Below are positions 53,824-62,167 of a DNA stretch of 64,000 nucleotides, piece after piece. The position numbers were made by a program, and so were the translations under genes. The stretch is from Segatella copri (lineage in GTDB: Bacteria; Bacteroidota; Bacteroidia; Bacteroidales; Bacteroidaceae): the NCBI RefSeq assembly GCF_949820605.1, contig NZ_CATKVU010000006.1:1-64000 (forward strand). The letters are read 5' to 3'. The notes beneath the pieces are model-generated. The model saw only the letters and a program-made list of their open reading frames with translations, ran no database searches and was not told the origin of the DNA. How positions within the stretch are numbered: position 1 is the stretch's first letter; every line of letters begins with the position of its first letter.

Positions 53824-55470
53824 TCATTCTCCTCCCCATTCTTTATGTTGCTTTAAGTTGAGATCGGTATCAATCTCATTTTGTGGGATTGGCCACACAT
53901 CATCCTGAGACCCTCTGTAAGAACGGGAATAATCTCCCATACCGTATGTTTCATATTCTTTATTCATACGTTCGATAGCATCCTTCCATTCGCCCCAGCG
54001 GTAGAGATCTGCAAAGCGAAGATCCTCAAAAGCAAGCTCGACGCGACGTTCGTGACGAACAATCTGTCGAAGTTGTTCGGTTGACAAACCATTACCCTCA
54101 ACAGCCTCAACCTTTGGCATATGAACACGTTCACGTACTTCATTGATATACTTGGTAATCTGCTCTTGGCTATATCCACCTTTCTCAATCATAGCTTCAG
54201 AAAGAGAAAGGAGAACTTCTGCATAGCGGATTACATAGTAATCAAGACTACCATCATACTCATTTGCCATATTCTCAGGTACGAACCATTTCATAATGGC
54301 AACTTGAGAAACAGAAGGAATTTTCTTGCCACCTTCTTTAGGATAATTATATACATCGTTGAGCCACTTCATACCAGGAACAAAGAGAGTTCCCTTCAAC
54401 CTAGGATCACGATTCTCATAACGTGCAAAATCAGGATTTTCCTTATCGTATGCTGCTTTGCCTGTCTTACCCTTGAACAAGGGTGATTTATCTATAGGCA
54501 GACCATCAATGCAATAATAATCATCACAGAGATTTCGAGTAGCCTCAACTGCATTCATCGGACCACCCCAGCTGATACTGAAGGTCTGACCCTCGTTCTT
54601 TCCAGGTCCTGCATAATGAATACCCAAGATTACTTCATCGCATTCCTCATTCTTTTCTGTGAAGAGCTCAGAGAAATTCTTATATCCATCAGAACCATCA
54701 CCATAGGTGAACAAGCTGTATTTACCTATTACATGGTTGTATGCCTCAATAGCTTCATCGTAGTGCTTGGTAAAGAGAGCTAAACGCCCCATGATAGCGT
54801 ATGCTGCTTCTTGTGTAAGTCGACCTTTACCTGCTTTTCCCTTAACAGGGATATTAGGAATATTTTTCTTGAGGTCTGCTAAAACTTTGGTGGCAATTTC
54901 TTCTTTTGTATTTCGGGCAGGTTGGCATTCAGCCAATGTCAATGGCTTTTCGAGATAAGGTACATCGCGGAATACTGAAACCAAGTTACAATATCCGAGA
55001 GCACGCAAAGCTATAGCTTCACCCTTAAAAGCAGCCTTCTTGTCGTCGCTCATACTGATTTCATCAACATTCTCGAGCAATGCGTTGCAGCGCTTGATAA
55101 GCTCATAGTTCGCATTCCAATACTTAGAGAAACACTGATCGTTTGCTGTTGATGTTCCCTGTGCAATAGAGGAACCGAGCATCCAGTTACCCCAAGAGTG
55201 TCCACCATTGTCTGTACAAGTTTCACGGGTGAGAAAACCAAATTTCCCACCATCAATATAATCGTTGTTCAAATCGCCATTTTGCATAGCGTCATAACAA
55301 CCCGTAAGCGCCATCAAGGCATCTGACTCAGTTTTCCAGAAGGTTGAACTAGAAATCTCATTAGGGTTTTTTACATCAAAGAAGTCGTCAGAGCAAGATG
55401 TTGCTGTAAGCACCATCATACTGCAAAATGACGCAACTTTTATAGAGTTGAATATTCTATTCTGTTTCAT
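53824..55470 (-). CDS. susD: SusD/RagB-like outer-membrane lipoprotein
   Basis: A 548-residue surface glycan-binding lipoprotein. Signal and lipobox: MVLTATSCSDDFFDV (lipid Cys near residue 26). The alpha-helical TPR-like SusD fold has ALRALGYCNLVSVFRDVPYL near 150-170 and AYAIMGRLALFTKHYDEAIE, and the C-terminal RHERRVELAFEDLRFADLYR and VWPIPQNEIDTDLNLKQH. It caps the SusC barrel and captures the oligosaccharide. It lies 17 bases after susC and ends the operon. Confidence 0.96.
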   Translation of the reverse strand: MKQNRIFNSIKVASFCSMMVLTATSCSDDFFDVKNPNEISSSTFWKTESDALMALTGCYDAMQNGDLNNDYIDGGKFGFLTRETCTDNGGHSWGNWMLGSSIAQGTSTANDQCFSKYWNANYELIKRCNALLENVDEISMSDDKKAAFKGEAIALRALGYCNLVSVFRDVPYLEKPLTLAECQPARNTKEEIATKVLADLKKNIPNIPVKGKAGKGRLTQEAAYAIMGRLALFTKHYDEAIEAYNHVIGKYSLFTYGDGSDGYKNFSELFTEKNEECDEVILGIHYAGPGKNEGQTFSISWGGPMNAVEATRNLCDDYYCIDGLPIDKSPLFKGKTGKAAYDKENPDFARYENRDPRLKGTLFVPGMKWLNDVYNYPKEGGKKIPSVSQVAIMKWFVPENMANEYDGSLDYYVIRYAEVLLSLSEAMIEKGGYSQEQITKYINEVRERVHMPKVEAVEGNGLSTEQLRQIVRHERRVELAFEDLRFADLYRWGEWKDAIERMNKEYETYGMGDYSRSYRGSQDDVWPIPQNEIDTDLNLKQHKEWGGE

Positions 55471-55487
55471 TGTAAAGTCCTCCTATT

Positions 55488-58400
55488 TTAGAAATTAATA
55501 TTAACACCGAATGATACGCTCTTCATGTTAGGGTGGATATCGTTACGTGAATCTCCACTGGTCTTTTCTGGATCGTAGTTATCTAAAGAAGTGAGTGTGA
55601 GCAGATTGGTTGCTGCGAAGTAGACACGAACCTTGGATACACCCCATTTTGCAAGCTGGTCGAATGTATACCCTACCTCTAAGTTCTTTAAGCGCAAGTA
55701 ATCTGCTTTTGACAACCAGAATGAAGAGAATGTATCATTGAAGTTATAACCCAAGCGTGGCATAGAACCATTTGGATTACTTTCAGACCAACGGTCTAAC
55801 CAGCGATCTGTGCGGTTACCCTGCCAGTCACTAGTGGATTCCCAGTTATAGCGGTAAATTCCAGTAACTCCCTGCCAAAGTGTTGAGAGATCAAAGTTCT
55901 TCCAAGATCCTCCGATATTAAAACCGAATGAATACTTAGGGAATGGATTACCGATAATCACACGGTCGTCTGGTGTAATATTTCCATCGTCGTTAGTATC
56001 TTGATACATGATGTCACCCAATTTTGGCTCAATACCATTCTGTTTAATCTTCTCACCCTTTGAATTAGTTCGGTTGAGATCAGCCTCTGTACGATAGATG
56101 CCGATAGCCTTATAAGCGTAATAAGAACCAATAGCATCACCTACTCTATTGATGGTTTCACCACTGATACGCTCATCTAAACCGCCCATATAGAGAATTT
56201 CATTCTTTACATGGGTTACATTGAAACCTGCATACCAGCCAAAGTCACCGCGGTGGTCTTGATAGTTAGCACTCCATTCCCAACCACGGTTACGAACTTC
56301 ACCAACATTCTGATAAGGAGCACTCAATAATCCGAGGAACGTACCTGGCATAGAAAGCTGCATCAAAATATCAGAAGTCTTGCGGTCGAACCAATCGAAT
56401 GAGGTGGTTACCTTATTGTTGAAGAATCCGAGATCAATACCAATATTCACGCTGCGTGTAGTCTCCCACTTGATATTTTCGTTTGGAACTGAATTCTGTA
56501 TAAGACCAGCCTGAGGAGTTCCACTCTGATCAAAATAGTAGTTGCCGCTTGCTGCATAGGTTGCAGTGTAAGGATAATTTCCGATTTCCTGATTACCTAA
56601 CTTTCCCCAAGAAAAACGGAGCTTACCGAAGAGCCACTTGCTCTGTTCTTCCATAAATTTCTCACTGGTGAAGACCCAACCTAATGATACAGAAGGAAAT
56701 GTTGCATAGCGGTGTGATTTTGGCATGCGTGAAGATCCATCATGTCGAACATTGAATTCGAAGAGATATTTGTTGTCATAATCGTACTGTATACGTCCAA
56801 AGAATGACTGTAAGCGATAAGCACCGGCATTACCTCCTGTATTAGGATTCTTGGTTCCACCATCTAGCTCATAGATGTTGTTGGTAGGGAAACCTTGCTT
56901 AGATGCAGTTAAACCTTCTTCATCGTAGCCAATAATAGAATGACCTGCCAATGCATTGATTGTATGAAGACCAAAACGCTTGTTATAGGTAAGAAGGTTT
57001 TCATTAGTCCACATGGTTTCACGATATCTGTAATCAGTTAATTGATTGTTTACAGACCCTACTTTCAGCATGTTTCCTTCTGCGTCATAGCGTGCATCTA
57101 TATCGCTAGGTGAGTAGCTTTTTGTCGCTTTGTTATAGAATGTATATGCGTAACTAGTCTGGAATTTTAAACCATCATAGATGTCAATACCAATGGTTGC
57201 CTTTCCGTTAAAGCGCCATGCATTATTCTTGTTATATCCAAGATTGATAGCCTCTAATGGATTTTTAAACGCTTCTGCATCTTTATTAGAACCATCTACA
57301 TAACCATAATGGCCATTGGTATAGCGTGAAGGTACAGTTGGGCGTGCAAACCATGAAATCAATCGCATTACACCTCCTTCACCAGCAACATTCTTTCCTG
57401 GGGCTGTTACATCATTAAAATTTCCTGCTATATTTAACCCAAAACTAAATCTTTTGTATTTAGAGTTGACGTTGGAACGGAAGCCTAGTTTACGTACTCC
57501 AGTTTCCTTCATTATACCCTTTTGGTCAGAATAGTTAATAGATGTCATAAATTGTACATTTTCAGAACCACCTGATACCGATAAACTATGCTGCTGCATG
57601 TGACCTGTCTGCATGATTTCATCCATCCAATCTGTGTTAGCATAGTGGTCTGGATCAGAGCCATTTTTTAACTTTTCAAGCGCAGCTTGGTCGTAAGAAC
57701 CAGGATTAGTTTCATTACGCATGATGGCCCAATCGTAACTGTTGAGAAACTTTGGTAAAACAGTTGCGCTCTGGATAGAATAACTTCCTCCATAGTTTAC
57801 TTTTACAGATCCGGCTGAACCTTTCTTTGTTGTAATGAGGATTACGCCATTTGCTGCACGTACACCATATATAGCGGCAGATGCGGCATCTTTCAGAATA
57901 GAAATATTCTCAATATCTGCAGGTGAAATATCGCTGAGTTGACTTAATGTTCCTTCTACGCCATCAATGAGAACCATAGGATTACTGTTACCAAATGTTC
58001 CTACGCCACGTACTCTAATTTCCGGATTATCATTACCAGCTTGGGCACCATTCATTGTAATGTTGACACCTGTCATTCTTCCTTGTAATAGGGTAGCGGT
58101 GTTTGCTACTGGCACACCTTCGATGTCTTTAGATGTGATTGCCGATACAGAACCTGTAAGGTTTGCTTTTTTCTGAACTCCATAACCTACAACTACAGTT
58201 TCCTGAAGCATGTTGCTGTCTTCTAACAGTGTAGCACGGATAGAACCGCCATTCCATATTATAGTCTTTGTCTTGTAGCCGATGGAAGAAATTGTAATTT
58301 TAACTCCCATTTTGACGTCTTTTAGGGTAAAATTACCATCAAGGTCAGTTACAGTACCACCGTTGCTCCCTTCGATTCTGATTGTAGCACCGATGATAGG

Positions 58401-58553
58401 TTCTCCATTAGAGTCTTTAACATTACCACTGCAGGAACTCTGTTGTTGCATAGCAGTTTTTGAATAGGTCTGAGCTGCTGATGCAGGGGCGGCATAAAAT
58501 GGTGATGTGATACCAAGTAGAGCCGCAATGTACAAATATGCTCTTTTGTTCAT
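55488..58553 (-). CDS. susC: SusC/RagA-family TonB-dependent outer-membrane transporter
   Basis: A 1,021-residue transporter. Signal peptide, then a carboxypeptidase-D-like domain (GNVKDSNGEPIIGATIRIEG, residues about 42-120), a TonB-box-like ETVVVGYG near 130, and the plug domain (VSAITSKDIEGVPVANTATL; RVRGVGTFGNSNPMVLIDGV). The C-terminal half is a 22-strand barrel ending in Phe (MKSVSFGVNINF). The SusC family imports oligosaccharides with SusD. Two in-frame short frames inside it are noise. It follows the GH16 gene by 38 bases. Confidence 0.97.
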   Translation of the reverse strand: MNKRAYLYIAALLGITSPFYAAPASAAQTYSKTAMQQQSSCSGNVKDSNGEPIIGATIRIEGSNGGTVTDLDGNFTLKDVKMGVKITISSIGYKTKTIIWNGGSIRATLLEDSNMLQETVVVGYGVQKKANLTGSVSAITSKDIEGVPVANTATLLQGRMTGVNITMNGAQAGNDNPEIRVRGVGTFGNSNPMVLIDGVEGTLSQLSDISPADIENISILKDAASAAIYGVRAANGVILITTKKGSAGSVKVNYGGSYSIQSATVLPKFLNSYDWAIMRNETNPGSYDQAALEKLKNGSDPDHYANTDWMDEIMQTGHMQQHSLSVSGGSENVQFMTSINYSDQKGIMKETGVRKLGFRSNVNSKYKRFSFGLNIAGNFNDVTAPGKNVAGEGGVMRLISWFARPTVPSRYTNGHYGYVDGSNKDAEAFKNPLEAINLGYNKNNAWRFNGKATIGIDIYDGLKFQTSYAYTFYNKATKSYSPSDIDARYDAEGNMLKVGSVNNQLTDYRYRETMWTNENLLTYNKRFGLHTINALAGHSIIGYDEEGLTASKQGFPTNNIYELDGGTKNPNTGGNAGAYRLQSFFGRIQYDYDNKYLFEFNVRHDGSSRMPKSHRYATFPSVSLGWVFTSEKFMEEQSKWLFGKLRFSWGKLGNQEIGNYPYTATYAASGNYYFDQSGTPQAGLIQNSVPNENIKWETTRSVNIGIDLGFFNNKVTTSFDWFDRKTSDILMQLSMPGTFLGLLSAPYQNVGEVRNRGWEWSANYQDHRGDFGWYAGFNVTHVKNEILYMGGLDERISGETINRVGDAIGSYYAYKAIGIYRTEADLNRTNSKGEKIKQNGIEPKLGDIMYQDTNDDGNITPDDRVIIGNPFPKYSFGFNIGGSWKNFDLSTLWQGVTGIYRYNWESTSDWQGNRTDRWLDRWSESNPNGSMPRLGYNFNDTFSSFWLSKADYLRLKNLEVGYTFDQLAKWGVSKVRVYFAATNLLTLTSLDNYDPEKTSGDSRNDIHPNMKSVSFGVNINF

Positions 58554-58591
58554 AGGATTATTATATATTGTTAGTTAAAATGTTATATTGA

Positions 58592-59389
58592 TTATTCGCA
58601 TTCTATGACTTTTACCCAGTCTACCCACAATTCAACTGGTAAGTCTTCATCGTGTATTATGCCTGCCCAAGTTGGCTGCCCGTTAAGCACACCTCCTAGG
58701 GAACAGTTTAGAATTATGTCAAAATTATAATCGCAGAACGGAAATTGCAGCTTTTCTTTTGGCAGATTCATATTCTTGTATCTGAAAGTTTCTTTTCCGT
58801 CTACATAAAATATTACAGCTTCGTCAGTCCTTTCTGCTGCATATACATGAAACTGTGTAACATCAAAGTTGGAATCTCTGTTAGGATTGGTTACCCCTGC
58901 AGAGCCAGTATCTCCATTAATATAATACGTATGTACTGTTTGATAAAATTCATCTGGAGTCTTTTGTATCCATTCCATTAAATCTATTTCGCCGCTTCTA
59001 GGCCAGATTTCTCCTCCAATTGGCATCTGCCAAATAGCAGGGAATGCACCGCGAGCCCGTTTGGTTAACCTTGCCTTTACTTCTACTCGGGTATTCTTGC
59101 CAAACCCCTTTATCGTATGGATACCACCTGTTTTATATAAGCCGTCGTCTTTGCTTGCTTTAAGTTTGAGATAGCCATTCTCTACTTTCACATTTTCATA
59201 TTCATTTACGTTCTTGAAATGTCGCGCCCAGGCTACATTTAAATATTCTGCAAGTTTCCAAACTTTTGGGTTAGGAATTGATTCAGAACTATTGAACTCG
59301 TCAAGAAATATTGTCTTTTCTTTCTTGCTGTCAGCCATAACAACTGTTGAAGTGATGATAAACAGTGTTAGAATTAATCTACTTTTCAT
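58592..59389 (-). CDS. Family GH16 endo-beta-glucanase (laminarinase-like)
   Basis: A 265-residue exported enzyme. Signal peptide MKSRLILTLFIITSTVVMADS. The GH16 catalytic motif WPRSGEIDLMEWIQ carries the nucleophile and acid/base Glu in the E-x-D-x-x-E pattern. FPAIWQMPIGG and the C-terminal LNCSLGGVLNGQP with VDWVKVIE strands are typical of laminarinase-type GH16. It would cut beta-1,3- or mixed-linkage glucan in the periplasm or at the surface. It is the only glycoside hydrolase in the operon. It lies 12 bases after the ROK gene. Confidence 0.92.
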   Translation of the reverse strand: MKSRLILTLFIITSTVVMADSKKEKTIFLDEFNSSESIPNPKVWKLAEYLNVAWARHFKNVNEYENVKVENGYLKLKASKDDGLYKTGGIHTIKGFGKNTRVEVKARLTKRARGAFPAIWQMPIGGEIWPRSGEIDLMEWIQKTPDEFYQTVHTYYINGDTGSAGVTNPNRDSNFDVTQFHVYAAERTDEAVIFYVDGKETFRYKNMNLPKEKLQFPFCDYNFDIILNCSLGGVLNGQPTWAGIIHDEDLPVELWVDWVKVIECE

Positions 59390-59401
59390 TGTTATTGTTG
59401 T

Positions 59402-60622
59402 TTATGTTTGCTTATTGTCATTTAGAAACCGGTATCTTGCTATCAGGCAGGCTCCCGTGATTCCTGCAAGGCCTTTCAGGCTTGAGGTAACGATTTTAGA
59501 ATCCTCATTCATGATGTTGAGAGAAAATTTCTTGATGCCCATCTTTACCGGTAGTGTGAGGTAATCGCCTGTAACCGACATTTCTCCTCCGATGACCAGC
59601 ATTTCAGGGTTGAAGATGTTGATGACTCCTGCCAGCTGCTTGCCAAGTTCGTCTGCTATGTACTGCAGTGTGGCAAGGCTAAGTACATCTTCCTTTGCTA
59701 TGGCATCCAGAATATCCTGGAGTGATAGATCTTCATTCTTTTTCAGTACTCTTTCTGAGAGGATAGAAGTCTTTCCTTCCTTTATCTTCTCGACGAGCTT
59801 CCTTTTGAGTGCTCTGCCCGAAACCTCTGTTTCTATGCAACCTATCTTGCCGCAGTGGCAGATGATGTTGTTGTTGTAGGCAGTCATGTGACCGAATTCG
59901 CCAGAATATCCCGACTTTCCGTAATAGAGTTTGCCGTCGATGATGATTCCGATTCCGATGCCCCAGCATACGTTCACGAAGATGACGTCTTTCAGGCCTT
60001 TGCACTGTCCCTTAATCAACTCAGCGAAAGCCATGCTCCGGGTATCGTTCTCGATACATATAGGTAGCTGTATGAGCTGGGTCAACTTGTCGGTCAATGA
60101 TTCTTTCAGGAAGGTGAACATGTTGTAGGCATTTCCCTGTACAGGATTCACGCGCTCAGCCACATTCACGCAAACTTGAAGTATTTCTTCTCTTGAAACA
60201 GGAAGGCTTTCGATAAACTCATTGATGATTCTGCTTATCTCTTCCAGGTTTTCTGGAGAGTTCTTATATACGTAAGGCACTCTTGTTTTTTCGGTAATCA
60301 GATTGCCTGCGAAGTCGCTTGCTGCAAGTGCCAGGCAGTTCATCTCAGGATTGACACCGATGAAGTAGCCTGCTGTTGGAACGAGGTCGTAAACCATCGG
60401 GATGCGTCCCGAAGAATTGTCTTTCTTTCCAATCTCTCTGGCGAGTCCTTCTTTTATCAACTCGTTGAGGGCACTTGTTGTTGTCGGTAAGCTAACTCCG
60501 ATAGCCTTCGATATCTCTGGGATGGTGGAGGCTCCGTGAGAGATAAACTGCTCCAGGAGCTTGCCCTGAGCTGAGGGCTTTTCGTTTATCTTACTAATAT
60601 ATTTTATTAAGTCGACTTTCAT
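59402..60622 (-). CDS. ROK-family transcriptional regulator
   Basis: A 406-residue NagC/Mlc-like regulator. The winged helix-turn-helix is at residues 18-70 (STIPEISKAIGVSLPTTTSA). The ROK sugar-binding domain follows: NVCWGIGIGIIIDGKLYYGK, SGYSGEFGHM and the zinc-binding ICHCGKIGCIETEVSGRAL. ADFAGNLITE lies at the start of the ROK fold. It is the first gene of the GH16/susC/susD operon, so it probably controls its own operon and perhaps the divergent glucokinase. The predicted inducer is a sugar such as glucose or a glucan-derived oligosaccharide (inference). Confidence 0.92.
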   Translation of the reverse strand: MKVDLIKYISKINEKPSAQGKLLEQFISHGASTIPEISKAIGVSLPTTTSALNELIKEGLAREIGKKDNSSGRIPMVYDLVPTAGYFIGVNPEMNCLALAASDFAGNLITEKTRVPYVYKNSPENLEEISRIINEFIESLPVSREEILQVCVNVAERVNPVQGNAYNMFTFLKESLTDKLTQLIQLPICIENDTRSMAFAELIKGQCKGLKDVIFVNVCWGIGIGIIIDGKLYYGKSGYSGEFGHMTAYNNNIICHCGKIGCIETEVSGRALKRKLVEKIKEGKTSILSERVLKKNEDLSLQDILDAIAKEDVLSLATLQYIADELGKQLAGVINIFNPEMLVIGGEMSVTGDYLTLPVKMGIKKFSLNIMNEDSKIVTSSLKGLAGITGACLIARYRFLNDNKQT

Positions 60623-61149
60623 AACTAATATTTTTTATTTGCAAAGATAATGTTTTTTCGGACAGATACAATATTTTTGCAGTTAATAAAACTTAAATAG
60701 TAAAAAATAGTATACTTTTCGTAGTTTTCGGACATCCGGTTTCCTCTTATACCTTATTATATATAGAGGGGTTGGATACGTAAGTGCGCAAAAGGGGTGA
60801 TGAAGGAGTGAGTAGCTTTGAAGAGCGATAAAGTATAATTCTTCCGTAAGTATTTGATATAGTGTGTAAAACTACACTAAATTTTTCTCTTAATATGGAT
60901 TAAATTACACTTAATCGGTGGCAGATGAGAGCAAAATGCAGGTGCTCCAGTCATAAGAATGCTTAAAGTATAAAAAATGTTTCTGTTTTAGAAATATTAA
61001 CGCTATTTTTGTTGTAGTGTTTGATAAAACTAGTAACTTTGCAAAATAAAATATTTTAGTAATGTGGTAAATATTAATAAAGAATTTAATAAATGGCAGT
61101 TTGTGCTGCTCCTCATTATTTGTTTTTAATCTATTTTATTAAAAGAATT
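60623..61149. promoter_or_regulatory. Divergent promoter region between the ROK operon and glucokinase
   Basis: On the minus strand a -7 box TATCTTTG lies at 60642-60649. TTTTCGGACA occurs twice, at about 60654 and 60735, around the presumed minus-strand start. Between 60850 and 60920 are palindromic sites: TAGTGT...ACACTA and GATTAA-7 bases-TTAATC. On the plus strand a -7 box TAACTTTG lies at 61034-61041, about 109 bases before the glucokinase ATG. Otherwise the 527 bases are AT-rich with no gene. Confidence 0.65.
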
Positions 61150-62115
61150 ATGGAATACGATGTAAAGTCTTTAGTGATTGGTTTGGATTTGGGTGGCACC
61201 AATTCCGTTTTCGGTATCGTTGATGGGGATGGAGAAATAATAGCTACCGTCTCAATCAAGACCCAGGCATTCCAACGCGTGGAACAATACGTAGAGGAAT
61301 CGGTAAAAGCTGTGATGCAGATAGTAGAACAGGTAGGTGGTATGGAGAAAATTCGTGCCATGGGCATTGGTGCGCCTTGTGGTAACTACTACAAGGGAAC
61401 CATTGAAAATGCGGCAAACCTGGTATGGGCTAAGGGCATTGTACCGCTGGCTGACATGTTTGCAGAGAAACTGGGCATTCCGGTTGCTATTACCAATGAT
61501 GCAAATGCGGCTGCTATGGGAGAAATGAAATATGGTGCTGCGGTTGGCATGAAAAACTTCGTAGAACTCACTCTCGGAACAGGCGTAGGATCGGGTATCG
61601 TGGCTAACGGGCAGCTGATTTATGGTTGCGACGGTTTCGCCGGTGAGTTGGGACACATGGTAGTGGATCCTGACGGTAGACCATGCGGCTGTGGCAGAAA
61701 GGGCTGTCTGGAGACCTACTGTTCGGCTACAGGCGTGGTCCGTACTACCTTGGCCATGCTCGAAGCATCAACCGTGGCAACTGAGCTGAGAAATATTCCA
61801 AGGGAAGAAATTACATCTTATGTGGTTTATAAGGCTGCCATGGCAGGAGATACACTGGCACAGGAAGTGTTCAGACAAACCGGTACAAGAATCGGCAAGG
61901 CCTGTGCAGAGATAGCTACCTTTCTGAGCCCGGAGGCTTTTATCTTCTTCGGAGGATTGGCACAGGCTGGCGATCTCCTCTTCCGTCCTATTGAAGAAGC
62001 ATATAACGAGCATGTGCTCTCATTATATAAAGGTAAGGCTAAGTTCCTGATGAGCGGACTGGATGGAGCCAAGGCTGCCATCCTGGGTGCTGCGGCAATG
62101 GCATCTGAACTCTAA
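61150..62115 (+). CDS. glk: ROK-family glucokinase
   Basis: About 321 residues. Phosphate-binding loop GLDLGGTNSVFGIVDGDG at the N terminus; sugar-binding NDANAAAMGEMKYGAA with the catalytic Asp; phosphate 2 TLGTGVGSGIVANGQLIYG; GFAGELGHMVVDPDGRPC; zinc site CGCGRKGCLETYCSATG. No DNA-binding domain, so it is a kinase, not a regulator. It phosphorylates glucose (or a related sugar) with ATP. ATG at 61150 is chosen; an earlier frame start at 61093 would add a hydrophobic stretch not seen in this family. Confidence 0.92.
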   Translation: MEYDVKSLVIGLDLGGTNSVFGIVDGDGEIIATVSIKTQAFQRVEQYVEESVKAVMQIVEQVGGMEKIRAMGIGAPCGNYYKGTIENAANLVWAKGIVPLADMFAEKLGIPVAITNDANAAAMGEMKYGAAVGMKNFVELTLGTGVGSGIVANGQLIYGCDGFAGELGHMVVDPDGRPCGCGRKGCLETYCSATGVVRTTLAMLEASTVATELRNIPREEITSYVVYKAAMAGDTLAQEVFRQTGTRIGKACAEIATFLSPEAFIFFGGLAQAGDLLFRPIEEAYNEHVLSLYKGKAKFLMSGLDGAKAAILGAAAMASEL

Positions 62116-62167
62116 TCCGTCATTTAAAAAAAAATATAACATAACCTATTTAAATATAGATAAAGAT

